Assembly (NCBI GenBank): GCA_002395775.1
Contig: DGUV01000018.1
Span: forward strand, 304-62,308
DNA length: 62,005 nucleotides
Source: Prevotellaceae bacterium UBA4301
GTDB lineage: Bacteria; Bacteroidota; Bacteroidia; Bacteroidales; Bacteroidaceae
Direction of reading: 5' to 3'
Position 1 is the first letter of the stretch. The number at the start of each line of letters is the position of its first letter. The position numbers were made by a program, and so were the translations under genes. Of this stretch, positions 15,634 to 24,685 are shown piece after piece. The notes below the pieces were generated by a model. The model saw only the letters and a list, made by a program, of their open reading frames with translations, did no database searches and was not told where the DNA came from.

Positions 15634-18600
15634 ATGAAAAGATTATTCATCACACTATTAAGTGTGACGATGGTCATTGGACTTTTTGCCGCCCCCATCA
15701 CACGCGAGCAAGCCCGCAAAAATGCCATCGACTTCCTGAAAAACACGAGAGGCAGCAGCATGCTTGCTCCTGTTAAGAACAAAGCAAAACTGGGTCCAAG
15801 ACGTTCGCCAGCTGCTTCGGCCGACATCGAACTCTACTACGTCTTCAACCGTGGTAACAACCAGGGATACATAATCGTCTCGGGCAATGACCAGACACTG
15901 CCCATTATCGGGTACACCGAAGAGGGCGAGTTCGACTACAACAACCTGCCTGACAACATGCGCCATTGGCTGGACACCCGCGAGCAGGAACTGCTGGACC
16001 TGAGCGCGCAAGTGGACAACGGACCACGCTACGCCCTGCCCACCCACGACAAAATTTCTCCCATGGTCTCCACCAAATGGAACCAAGGAAGCCCCTATAA
16101 CGACGAGTGTCCTATGTACTTCTCGCTGGGTCGGTCGGTGACAGGCTGTGTAGCTACGGCCATGGCACAGGTTCTCTATTTCCAGCGTGCCAAGTCTGTA
16201 ACGGAAGTACAAGCCGACATCCCTGGTTATACAGGATGGACCACCCATGCCACCTACGGCAATCTTGCAGTAGAGGGTATCGAAGCTGGTTCGCCCATCG
16301 ACTGGGACAACATGCTCGACTCCTACGGAAGCAGTGCTACTGCCAAGCAGAAAAAGGCCGTTGCACAACTGATGCACTACTGCGGTGTGTCGGTGAAGAT
16401 GGACTATACTAACAGCAGTTCGGGTGCCCAGTCAAGTGAAGTACCAGGTGCTTTCCAGAAGTATTTTGGCTACGGATCAAAAACACGTATCGTCTATCAA
16501 AACTCCTACTCAGAAGAAGGCTGGGATGACCTGCTCTACAAGGAACTGGCACAAGGTCGCCCCTTCTACCTGAGCGGCTACAACAGCGACGGTGGCCACG
16601 CCTTCGTGTGTGACGGTTACGACGGCAACTATTGCTACCACATCAACTGGGGTTGGGGTGGCGCAAGCGATGGCTTTTACATGCTCTCGAAGCTGAATCC
16701 CGGCTCGCAAGGCATCGGTGGTTCGTCAGGTGGATACAGCGATGGGGAAGCTGCAGTCATCGGGTGCGAGCCAGAGAACTACAACGAAAAGTCTATGCCT
16801 ATTGCCAATGCCACAGTGAAGAAAATCTGCCTGGAAAACTTTGATGCCAACGGTGATGGCACATTCACCTATGGCGAAGCCGCTGCCGTTCAGGACATTG
16901 GCACCTTGTTCCAGAATCAAACCGGAATCACCGCCTTTGAGGAACTCTACAACTTCACGAGTCTTAAGGAGATTGCCGACGATGCTTTCAACGGTTGTAC
17001 CAGATTGGCCACACTGAAGTTGCCTAAGGCCATGCAGAAAATAGGCAAACGCGCCTTTGCCAACTGCCGTGCGCTGAAGAACTTTAAACTCACCGACGGA
17101 CTCACCATTATCGGTGATAGCGCCTTTGCCAACTGCCGTGTCTTACCCAACCAAGTACTGCCCAGCGGTATAAGTCGCATCGAGGATAACACCTTTGAAA
17201 ACTGCCAAGTCTTCACTTCTATCGACATTCCTTTGGCCACCGAATACATCGGTAAGGAAGCCTTCAAGGGATGCACCAAACTGAAGACTATGGGGGTAAG
17301 GTGCGTGAATCCGCAAACCATCGTTATGGGTGCAGATGTGTTCAGCGGCATTGACCTCTCCGACGCCACACTCAACACACTACAAGGCACCCGCAGCTAC
17401 TTTGCTTCTGCTGAACAGTGGAAGGAGTTTGGCAACCTTATCGAAGAACGCAACCTTTCACAGGGCAAGTTCACTACGCTCGAGACTAACAAGGACTACT
17501 ATATTTATAACGTAGGTACGGGCTATTTCCTGACGAAGGGCGAAGCATGGGGAACACAGGCCATTGTAGCCAACACCGACGAACCCATGCGATTCCAGTT
17601 TAAGCACAGCACTTCAATGGCCGACGGTGTGTATTATCTATCTTCACAAGACACAGGTGCAACAAACAAGATTCTCTTCCGCACCAACACCGACGGCAGC
17701 GTAGGTAACGGTGTGAACGCCTGCTTTGTGGATGGCACGCTCTCCGCAAAGGCTTACTGGAAAGTGGCTCTTGTGGAAGGCACCGACAACATCTACACAC
17801 TGCAGATTCCCAGCAATGGTACAGGCTACAATGCTTCACAATTCCTGGGCATTCAGCCCTCGCACGAAAGCAATGCCTCATCGCCCACATATGGAGCATA
17901 CAGCGATGTTGACTACAACGTCTATGCCAAGAACTGCCAGTGGATGTTAGTGGAATACAATGAGCAGGACGTTGAGCGCTATCAGAAATCGCTGGAACTG
18001 AAGAACCTGCTTGCACTGGCCAAGACGAAGCGAGCCGATTCGACACAGGAACAGGCTGTCTATGACAACTTCGAAAGCAGCGTAGAGGAGATGGACAAAG
18101 CTTGCCGCCGTCTGCGCAAAAAAATGAACTTCATTGAGTTCGTTGATGCCGAAGCACGCCGCATCTTGGTTTCCGCAGCCGATGCCGACCAGAACGGAGA
18201 AATCAGCTACACGGAAGCAGCTGCAGCCGAAGGCATCGGACAGATCTTCTACAACAATACCGCCGTTACAGACTTGAGTGACTTGAAGTATTTCACTGGC
18301 ATCAATCTCATGTACGGAAACAGTTTCTTCAACTGCACGAAACTGAAGACAGCCATTGTTCCCGAGAACGTGACTGACATGTACTATCGTGCCTTCATGG
18401 GGTGCACCAACTTGCAGAGTGTATCCTTCGGCAGCAACATCACCTACATCGGCGATGAGTCGTTCAGCGGATGCACCAAACTCACAGAATTCCGCATTGC
18501 CGTTGCTGACCCCGCAAACATCGAAATCAGCAACAACGTCTTCACCAACGTCAATCTCTCCAAGGCCACACTCTACGTTCCCTACGGTTCGAAGGAAGCC

Positions 18601-20361
18601 TACGCAAATGCTGAAATCTGGAAGGAGTTCGGAACCATCAAGGAGATGCGTGCCGTGCAGACGCCTAAATTCTGCGCACTGGAGGAGAATAAGGAAGTAT
18701 ATGTCTATAATCTCGGCATGAAGGGCAGCATTACACAAGGCGAAGCCTATGGCACCCAGGCTGTGGTTGCCCTGAAGGGATTTGTCTATCAGCTCCGTCG
18801 CACCAGCAACATGCCCGAAGGACTCTACTACCTCTATTCCGAGAATGCAGGAGGCAGCAAGACGCTCTTCCGCACCAGCACCGACTCGAAGGTGGGCCAA
18901 GGCGTGAAGGCTTGCTTCGCCGATGGTTCGCTCTCGGCAAAGGCTTATTGGAAGGTGGTTCCCGTGGAAGGCAGGGAGAACGTCTATACCTTCCAAGTTC
19001 CCAGCACCGATGCTGAGTATGTCGAAGGCGAATACCTGGGTACTGAAGATTATCATACCAGTGACTTCACTTACTCGAGTAAGGGTCTCTACTACGACAT
19101 CAACTATGGCAATAATCCCGAAGGTTGCCACTGGGCATTCATCAGCGTAGACGAAGTGAAAGCCGCTAAGGCATTCTATGAACTAAGCGAACAACTCCGC
19201 GAACTCCTCATCGTGGCTGATGCAAAGAATATTGAGGATGCTCAGGAGCATGCTGTATATGACGACTTTGAGAGTACAGAAGAACAAATCAACAATGCCA
19301 TACAGTCGCTGCGCAAGAAACTTCACTACATCGACTTCACCGACACACGCGCACGCACCATTGCTGTGAACATGTGGGACAATGACGAAGACGACGAGCT
19401 TAGCCTCGAGGAAGCTGCATCCGTGACCTCCATCGGTGCTGCGTTCCGCTCGGCAACTGCCATGAAGAGTTTCGACGAGTTCCGTTATTTCACTAGCGTG
19501 ACCAAGCTCGACGACGAAGCCTTCCGCGGATGCTCGGCCCTCATCTCCCTCTATCTGCCCGAGAATATCACCAGCCTGGGAGAAAAAGCGTTCTACAACT
19601 CTTCAGCACTCAAGTATATGGCCGTGCTTGGTAACAACGTCATTTCTGGTGCTGCAGAAGCCAGCCTGCCCAAGGGACTGACCGTTTTTGTTCCCAAATC
19701 TCAGATGGAAGCCTATGCTGCCGACGAAACATGGGGAACCCACACTATCAAGGAGTACACAGGAACGCCTATGGTGACAGCAGAGGATGCCAACCGCCTG
19801 TATGGTCGCTCCAATCCTAAGTTCACATACGACGTGACGGGTGCACCCATCAACGGCGAACCCGAACTCACCACAGAGGCTTTGTCCACTACGCCCATCG
19901 GCGAGTACGAAATCGCAGTCGAACCAGGTACCATCACCACTCCTGGCTTGCAGACCGCCAGCGGAAAGCTCACCATCGAACGTTCGCCCCTGACGCTCAC
20001 CGCCAAGTCCTTCAGCCGCAACATCGGTGAGGAGAATCCCGAATTCGTCTTCACACACAGCAGCCTACGCAATCGAGAGAAGATTGACGACGTGCTTACC
20101 GTGAAGCCCACCATTGAGTGCGACGCCACCATCGACAGCCCTGGAGGCTGGTATGAGATTCGCATCTATGGAGCCGAAGCCGACAACTACGAAATCTCCT
20201 ACGTCAATGGCACGCTCACAGTAGTTGACCCCGTTGGAGTTCGCGGCATTGAAGCCGATGACAAACAAGGCGAAACCTATGACCTCACAGGTCGGAAGGT
20301 GAAGAACCCGAAGAAGGGCATCTACATTGTTGATAAGCGGAAGCAAATCATTAAGAAATAA
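15634..20361 (+). CDS. Giant secreted C10 (streptopain-like) cysteine protease with repeated EF-hand, LRR and lectin-like modules and MBG domains
   Basis: The protein is about 1575 residues (an in-frame ATG at 15625 adds three). Positions below count from 15625. After a signal peptide (about 4-22) comes a Spi-type propeptide, then a C10 peptidase with nucleophile C175 in TGCVATAMAQ, H325 in GGHAFVCDGYD and the INWGWGG segment. Three EF-hand-like calcium loops follow: DANGDGTFTYGEA near 407, DADQNGEISYTEA near 853 and DNDEDDELSLEEA near 1252. Each is followed by BspA-type LRR_5 repeats (DAFNGCTRLATLKLP and similar). Between them lie two homologous lectin-like blocks (YYIYNVGTGYFLTKGEAWGT near 625 and YVYNLGMKGSITQGEAYGT near 1030). 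Two MBG-type domains and the tail YDLTGRKVKNPKKGIYI...IIKK close the protein. Cell-surface or secreted adhesion and proteolysis is likely. The tail suggests type IX-like export. Confidence 0.85.
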   Translation: MKRLFITLLSVTMVIGLFAAPITREQARKNAIDFLKNTRGSSMLAPVKNKAKLGPRRSPAASADIELYYVFNRGNNQGYIIVSGNDQTLPIIGYTEEGEFDYNNLPDNMRHWLDTREQELLDLSAQVDNGPRYALPTHDKISPMVSTKWNQGSPYNDECPMYFSLGRSVTGCVATAMAQVLYFQRAKSVTEVQADIPGYTGWTTHATYGNLAVEGIEAGSPIDWDNMLDSYGSSATAKQKKAVAQLMHYCGVSVKMDYTNSSSGAQSSEVPGAFQKYFGYGSKTRIVYQNSYSEEGWDDLLYKELAQGRPFYLSGYNSDGGHAFVCDGYDGNYCYHINWGWGGASDGFYMLSKLNPGSQGIGGSSGGYSDGEAAVIGCEPENYNEKSMPIANATVKKICLENFDANGDGTFTYGEAAAVQDIGTLFQNQTGITAFEELYNFTSLKEIADDAFNGCTRLATLKLPKAMQKIGKRAFANCRALKNFKLTDGLTIIGDSAFANCRVLPNQVLPSGISRIEDNTFENCQVFTSIDIPLATEYIGKEAFKGCTKLKTMGVRCVNPQTIVMGADVFSGIDLSDATLNTLQGTRSYFASAEQWKEFGNLIEERNLSQGKFTTLETNKDYYIYNVGTGYFLTKGEAWGTQAIVANTDEPMRFQFKHSTSMADGVYYLSSQDTGATNKILFRTNTDGSVGNGVNACFVDGTLSAKAYWKVALVEGTDNIYTLQIPSNGTGYNASQFLGIQPSHESNASSPTYGAYSDVDYNVYAKNCQWMLVEYNEQDVERYQKSLELKNLLALAKTKRADSTQEQAVYDNFESSVEEMDKACRRLRKKMNFIEFVDAEARRILVSAADADQNGEISYTEAAAAEGIGQIFYNNTAVTDLSDLKYFTGINLMYGNSFFNCTKLKTAIVPENVTDMYYRAFMGCTNLQSVSFGSNITYIGDESFSGCTKLTEFRIAVADPANIEISNNVFTNVNLSKATLYVPYGSKEAYANAEIWKEFGTIKEMRAVQTPKFCALEENKEVYVYNLGMKGSITQGEAYGTQAVVALKGFVYQLRRTSNMPEGLYYLYSENAGGSKTLFRTSTDSKVGQGVKACFADGSLSAKAYWKVVPVEGRENVYTFQVPSTDAEYVEGEYLGTEDYHTSDFTYSSKGLYYDINYGNNPEGCHWAFISVDEVKAAKAFYELSEQLRELLIVADAKNIEDAQEHAVYDDFESTEEQINNAIQSLRKKLHYIDFTDTRARTIAVNMWDNDEDDELSLEEAASVTSIGAAFRSATAMKSFDEFRYFTSVTKLDDEAFRGCSALISLYLPENITSLGEKAFYNSSALKYMAVLGNNVISGAAEASLPKGLTVFVPKSQMEAYAADETWGTHTIKEYTGTPMVTAEDANRLYGRSNPKFTYDVTGAPINGEPELTTEALSTTPIGEYEIAVEPGTITTPGLQTASGKLTIERSPLTLTAKSFSRNIGEENPEFVFTHSSLRNREKIDDVLTVKPTIECDATIDSPGGWYEIRIYGAEADNYEISYVNGTLTVVDPVGVRGIEADDKQGETYDLTGRKVKNPKKGIYIVDKRKQIIKK

Positions 20362-20375
20362 CAATCCCCCTATCC

Positions 20376-20407
20376 TGCCCCGGATGGCCAATGCGCTGTC
20401 CGGGGCA
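20376..20407 (+). terminator. Intrinsic terminator-like hairpin after the C10 protease gene
   Basis: A perfect 9-bp stem TGCCCCGGA/TCCGGGGCA (20376-20384 with 20399-20407) has a 14-base loop, followed by TGTTTCATCTT, a weak U tract. Confidence 0.65.
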
Positions 20408-20445
20408 TGTTTCATCTTCAAACGCCAATCGCCAAATTTATCATC

Positions 20446-22869
20446 ATGAAACGCAGCCTACTCTTCCTTATCCTGCTCCCTCAGGTGCTCATGCTCACGG
20501 CCCAAGTTGGATTTGGCCACGCCGAACGCTTCAACGACAACTGGCTCTTCAGCCTAAGTGATAATCCCAAAGCCCGGCAGACAAAGTTCGACGACTCCGC
20601 ATGGCGCCAGCTTTCATTACCCCACGATTGGAGCATCGAGGGAGAGCTATCGCAAAAATGGGCAAGCTGTACGGGCTATCTTCCAGCCGGTATCGCTTGG
20701 TACCGTAAGCACTTCCGTCTCAACGAACTTCCTCAGGCCGACCTCCACTACATTTATTTCGAAGGCATATACAATCGCAGCGAGGTATATCTCAACGGAC
20801 ATCTACTGGGACGGCGCCCCAATGGCTACGTTTCTTTCATGTACGACCTCACACCTCACCTTCGCAAGGGCGACAACGTCCTCTCCGTACGCGTTGACCA
20901 TAGTCGATATGCCGACTCACGCTGGTACACCGGTTCGGGCATCTATCGCGACGTATGGCTTGTAAGTGCACCCAAGACCCACCTCGCGCAGTGGGGCACA
21001 ACCTATCGACTTGCCCAACTCAACGAAGACGGCAGCGCCGAGGTGGAAGTAGATGTCGCCATCGACAACATTCGTCCCGGTCTCTCACTCAACATCACAC
21101 TGCTGGATGACAAAGGCAACGTGGTTGCCCATCAAGGCTGCGAGGCTCAAGCTTGGCAAACCATTCCTCTCGACGTGGCCAGAACACACCTTTGGGACCT
21201 CAACGATCCCTATCTCTACAAACTGAAGGTTTTGCTCACAGACCTCGATTCCACCGAGATTGCCGTGGGGCTGCGCACGTTACGCTTCACGCCCGATGAA
21301 GGTTTCTTCCTCAACGGTCGCAACCAGAAGGTGAAGGGAGTCTGCCTCCACCACGATGCCGGAGTCTTGGGAGCCGCCGTTCCTCGCGAGGTGTGGGTGC
21401 GGAAAGTCAAAGAACTCAAGCGCATGGGAGCAAACGCCATCCGCATGAGTCACAATCCACAGGCCCCCATGCTTTATGACATTTGTGACCAACTTGGCAT
21501 GCTCGTCATGGACGAAGGCAGTGACGAATGGGAGTTCCCCAAGCGCAAGTGGGTGGAAGGATGGAACCAAGGGAAGCCTGCCTTCGACGGCACATACGAC
21601 TTCTTTGAAGAATGGATAGATCGTGATGTGGCCGACATGGTTCGCCGCGACCGCAACCATCCCTGCGTCTTCCTGTGGAGTGTGGGCAATGAGGTGGACT
21701 ATCCCAACGACCCCTATTCTCACCCCGTGCTCGACGGAGGTAATGCCACCATCAACCAACCCATGTTTGGCGGATACAAGCCCAATGCACCCAACGCCGA
21801 ACGCATCGGCAAGATAGCCAAGAGACTGGCCGCAGTCATCCGTTCCATCGATGCCTCCCGCCCCGTCACAGGAGCATTAGCCGGCGTTGTCATGTCCAAC
21901 CAAACGGAATATCCCGAAGCCATCGACGTGGTAGGATATAATTATACGGAAAATCGTTACGACACCGACCACGAGCTATATCCCCAGCGCATCATATACG
22001 GTAGCGAGACAGGCGTTGGCTACGATTCGTGGAAGGCCGTTCGCGACAAGAAGCACATCTTCGGTCAGTTCATCTGGACCGGTACCGACTATCTCGGAGA
22101 GTCGGGACGCTGGCCCTCGCGTGGTCTGAACACCGGACTGCTCGACTTTGCCTCATTCCGCAAACCTCGCGGTTGGTTCCGTGCTGCCCTGTGGAGCGAC
22201 GAGCCCACTACCTACCTGGGCACCTATCCTCTCATGCCCGCTCGCGGCAACCGTCGCGGTTCGGCCAACACCCGCCGGCGCAACATCATTTCGGCCGAAG
22301 CGCAGGACGACTGGCAGCCCCTGCCAGCCCAGTGGGGAAGTAGCGATGTGCTGCGTCGCGTGGTCTGCTACACCAATGCACCGCAAGCCCGCCTGCTGCT
22401 CAACGACAGCCTCGTAGGGCAACCGCAAATGCGTCCCGACTCGACCTTCATCACCTATTGGGACATTCCCTTCCGTCCCGGGACGCTTCGCGCCGAAGGA
22501 CTTGACATGGAGGGCAACGTACTCTCGGCCTATGAGATTACCACACAAAGCGAACCCGTGGCACTGCGCGTAACCGACCTCCTGCCCGAGGACAACCGCC
22601 AGCTGATGCAACTGATGGTCGAAGTCACCGATGCCCAGGGCAATCGCGTACGTTCATCCCAAGCCGACATCACATGCACCATCTCCGGCCCCGCCCGTTT
22701 GCTGGGTCTGGAAGGCTGCAACAATTCCGACATGAGCAACTATCGTGACAATCACCAGCCTGCCTATCGCGGACGACTCGTTGCCTACATTCTTCGTACT
22801 GCCCCTGGGGCCGTCAGTGTCGCCTTCAACTCCCCAGGGCTGAGTGATGTGAAATGGGAGATGAAATAA
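20446..22869 (+). CDS. Secreted GH2 glycoside hydrolase (beta-galactosidase/related)
   Basis: The start at 20446 (MKRSLLFLILLP) is the first that gives a clean signal peptide; the upstream in-frame ATG lies in the terminator. The protein is 807 residues. Domain order is GH2 sugar-binding jelly roll (about 30-185, with PHDWSIEG and GSGIYRDVWL), Ig-like linker, TIM barrel with acid/base E416 in SVGNEVDY and nucleophile E521 in GSETGVG, then a DUF4982-type and a further beta domain from about 620. The layout matches the Bacteroidales beta-galactosidase group, which also contains beta-glucuronidases and beta-mannosidases. No SusC/D or regulator is adjacent. Confidence 0.9.
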   Translation: MKRSLLFLILLPQVLMLTAQVGFGHAERFNDNWLFSLSDNPKARQTKFDDSAWRQLSLPHDWSIEGELSQKWASCTGYLPAGIAWYRKHFRLNELPQADLHYIYFEGIYNRSEVYLNGHLLGRRPNGYVSFMYDLTPHLRKGDNVLSVRVDHSRYADSRWYTGSGIYRDVWLVSAPKTHLAQWGTTYRLAQLNEDGSAEVEVDVAIDNIRPGLSLNITLLDDKGNVVAHQGCEAQAWQTIPLDVARTHLWDLNDPYLYKLKVLLTDLDSTEIAVGLRTLRFTPDEGFFLNGRNQKVKGVCLHHDAGVLGAAVPREVWVRKVKELKRMGANAIRMSHNPQAPMLYDICDQLGMLVMDEGSDEWEFPKRKWVEGWNQGKPAFDGTYDFFEEWIDRDVADMVRRDRNHPCVFLWSVGNEVDYPNDPYSHPVLDGGNATINQPMFGGYKPNAPNAERIGKIAKRLAAVIRSIDASRPVTGALAGVVMSNQTEYPEAIDVVGYNYTENRYDTDHELYPQRIIYGSETGVGYDSWKAVRDKKHIFGQFIWTGTDYLGESGRWPSRGLNTGLLDFASFRKPRGWFRAALWSDEPTTYLGTYPLMPARGNRRGSANTRRRNIISAEAQDDWQPLPAQWGSSDVLRRVVCYTNAPQARLLLNDSLVGQPQMRPDSTFITYWDIPFRPGTLRAEGLDMEGNVLSAYEITTQSEPVALRVTDLLPEDNRQLMQLMVEVTDAQGNRVRSSQADITCTISGPARLLGLEGCNNSDMSNYRDNHQPAYRGRLVAYILRTAPGAVSVAFNSPGLSDVKWEMK

Positions 22870-22889
22870 TATAAATATTGAATAGAATC

Positions 22890-24434
22890 ATGAATATCGC
22901 CATCAGTCTTTCGGGCGGAGGATTCCGCGCTGCCACCTTCCATCTGGGTACACTTTCCTACCTCAATCACCTCAAAACAAGCGACGGAGGCTCGCTGCTC
23001 GACCACGTCGGAGCGGTATCCACCATCTCTGGTGGCACCCTCACGGGCCTATGGTTCATACTGGGCCAATGTCGCGGCTGGAGTCACGAGGAGAGCCTGC
23101 GCCGGCTGCGAAAGTTGCTCTTCGAGGGTGACATCATAGGCAAGGCCAGCCGTGAGTTTTTGTGCGGCAAGTGCAACAACGACTCGCTCATCCGTGAAAT
23201 GGTGCGCATCTATGACGAAGACATCTTCGAAGGAGCCACACTGGGCACACTCATGGACCACATCGAGGACATCGCTATCGACGACTTCTCGGCCAATGCC
23301 ACCGAGTTCACCAATGCCACCGAGTTCCGCTTTCAGGTAGGCAAAAAGCAGAAAACCCAGCGGGGAGGCACATCACAAGGCACCATTGGCAACGCCTATT
23401 ACAAAATACCTCACCAAATCGCCCGCCAGATACGTCTGGCCGAAGTCTTCGCCGCTTCATCATGCTTCCCCGGCGGGTTCGAGGCACTCAATTTCCCCGC
23501 GGATTTCCAGCTCAGCACCAATGCAGAGAATGTCGAATATCTGGCCAAGGCCAAACCTCTGGCCCTGATGGATGGCGGAGTGGTCGATAACCAAGGTATC
23601 GAGCCCATCAATCTCCTGCGCAAACGTCGCGACATCGACCTCTTCATCATCTCCGACGCAGGTCGCGGGCAGGAAGAGTCCTACCACTACACCGAGACCC
23701 GTGCCCTCTCGTGGCTCACCATCCGGCGTGCCAACTGGGCACTAAACCTCGCCCTTCTCCTCCTGGCTCAGTTCCTGCTATGGGTTCCGCGCGGCTTCTG
23801 GTTCGGGTTCTTCCTCAGCCTCACCATCCTGTTCGCCGTCATCCGCATCGCATCGTCCGTTGCCTCACGCGTCTTCATCAAGCGCAAGGCACGTCAAATA
23901 CCCTTCAGTTTCCGTTGGAAGGGTTTGCTCACCATTTCCTTCTCCAAATACATCAACCTCGTCTGCTCGCGAGCCACCTCCATGTACGCCCTCACGGACA
24001 GAGTCTTCATGAAGCACATACGTTCACTCAACTACGACACCATCTATCTCGATGACAAATGGCAGAACCGCCGCATCATGAACGCCCTCTACGAACTGGG
24101 CACCGGCCAGAACTGGGGTAAGCACCTGACACCTGAGGAAGAAGTTTTGATGGAACCCAGCAAGGCCATTCTTGCCAATTCCGACCTTGCCACAGCCATG
24201 GGCACAACCCTTTGGTGGAGCGATGACGACCGTGCCAAAGGCAAGCCACAGGCACTCGTTGCAGCCGGACAGTACAACATTTGCTGGAACCTCCTCGAAT
24301 TCATCTATCGCCTGCGTCGCGACAAAACCAACCTGAGTCCCGAGGCCCACATCCTCACCGACCTGCAGCAACAACTCGAATCCGACTGGCAACGCTTCCG
24401 TGACAATCCACACTGGCTACTGAGCGAATTATAG
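22890..24434 (+). CDS. Patatin-like phospholipase with internal transmembrane segment
   Basis: The ATG at 22890 gives 514 residues; a TTG 12 bases upstream is in frame. The patatin oxyanion loop SGGGFRA (8-14), the nucleophile region STISGGT (about 45-51) and the DG of the catalytic dyad in LMDGGVVDNQG are all present, so it is likely an active lipid acyl hydrolase. A strongly hydrophobic stretch around residues 282-318 (WALNLALLLLAQFLLW then FGFFLSLTILFAVIRIA) forms one or two membrane helices in the middle of the protein. The C-terminal 190 residues have no motif I recognise. No signal peptide, so the catalytic domain is probably cytoplasmic and membrane-associated. Confidence 0.82.
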   Translation: MNIAISLSGGGFRAATFHLGTLSYLNHLKTSDGGSLLDHVGAVSTISGGTLTGLWFILGQCRGWSHEESLRRLRKLLFEGDIIGKASREFLCGKCNNDSLIREMVRIYDEDIFEGATLGTLMDHIEDIAIDDFSANATEFTNATEFRFQVGKKQKTQRGGTSQGTIGNAYYKIPHQIARQIRLAEVFAASSCFPGGFEALNFPADFQLSTNAENVEYLAKAKPLALMDGGVVDNQGIEPINLLRKRRDIDLFIISDAGRGQEESYHYTETRALSWLTIRRANWALNLALLLLAQFLLWVPRGFWFGFFLSLTILFAVIRIASSVASRVFIKRKARQIPFSFRWKGLLTISFSKYINLVCSRATSMYALTDRVFMKHIRSLNYDTIYLDDKWQNRRIMNALYELGTGQNWGKHLTPEEEVLMEPSKAILANSDLATAMGTTLWWSDDDRAKGKPQALVAAGQYNICWNLLEFIYRLRRDKTNLSPEAHILTDLQQQLESDWQRFRDNPHWLLSEL

Positions 24435-24544
24435 GATAGCACGCACATCCCACTCTCCCACCCTCTGCTCAAAGGAGATGCAGCAAGAGGTCATCGCAAT
24501 TATAGTATCTATAGAATATCTTATAGCTACATTCTTTAATAGGG

Positions 24545-24685
24545 TTCCCAATCAACGGAAAATTACTTACCAATGAGGGCTTGATCATTGTACCAATCAT
24601 CGGCCGATCATTGGTAAGTAAATTCGTGATGATTGGGAAGTGATTTTCCGATGATTGGGAAGTAATTATGTGATGATTGGGAAAT
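24545..24685. repeat. Symmetric array of seven TGATTGGGAA-type repeats at 22-bp period
   Basis: Three inverted copies (24545-24554, 24567-24576, 24591-24600) face four direct copies. The direct copies start at 24606, 24628, 24650 and 24672, exactly 22 bp apart. The axis at about 24603.5 is a 26-bp palindrome TACCAATCATC..GGTA with one mismatched pair. The arms between 24545 and 24661 can fold into one long imperfect hairpin. The last copy touches the stop codon of the GH30 gene. The rest of the 24435-24544 gap shows nothing I can name. Confidence 0.85.
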
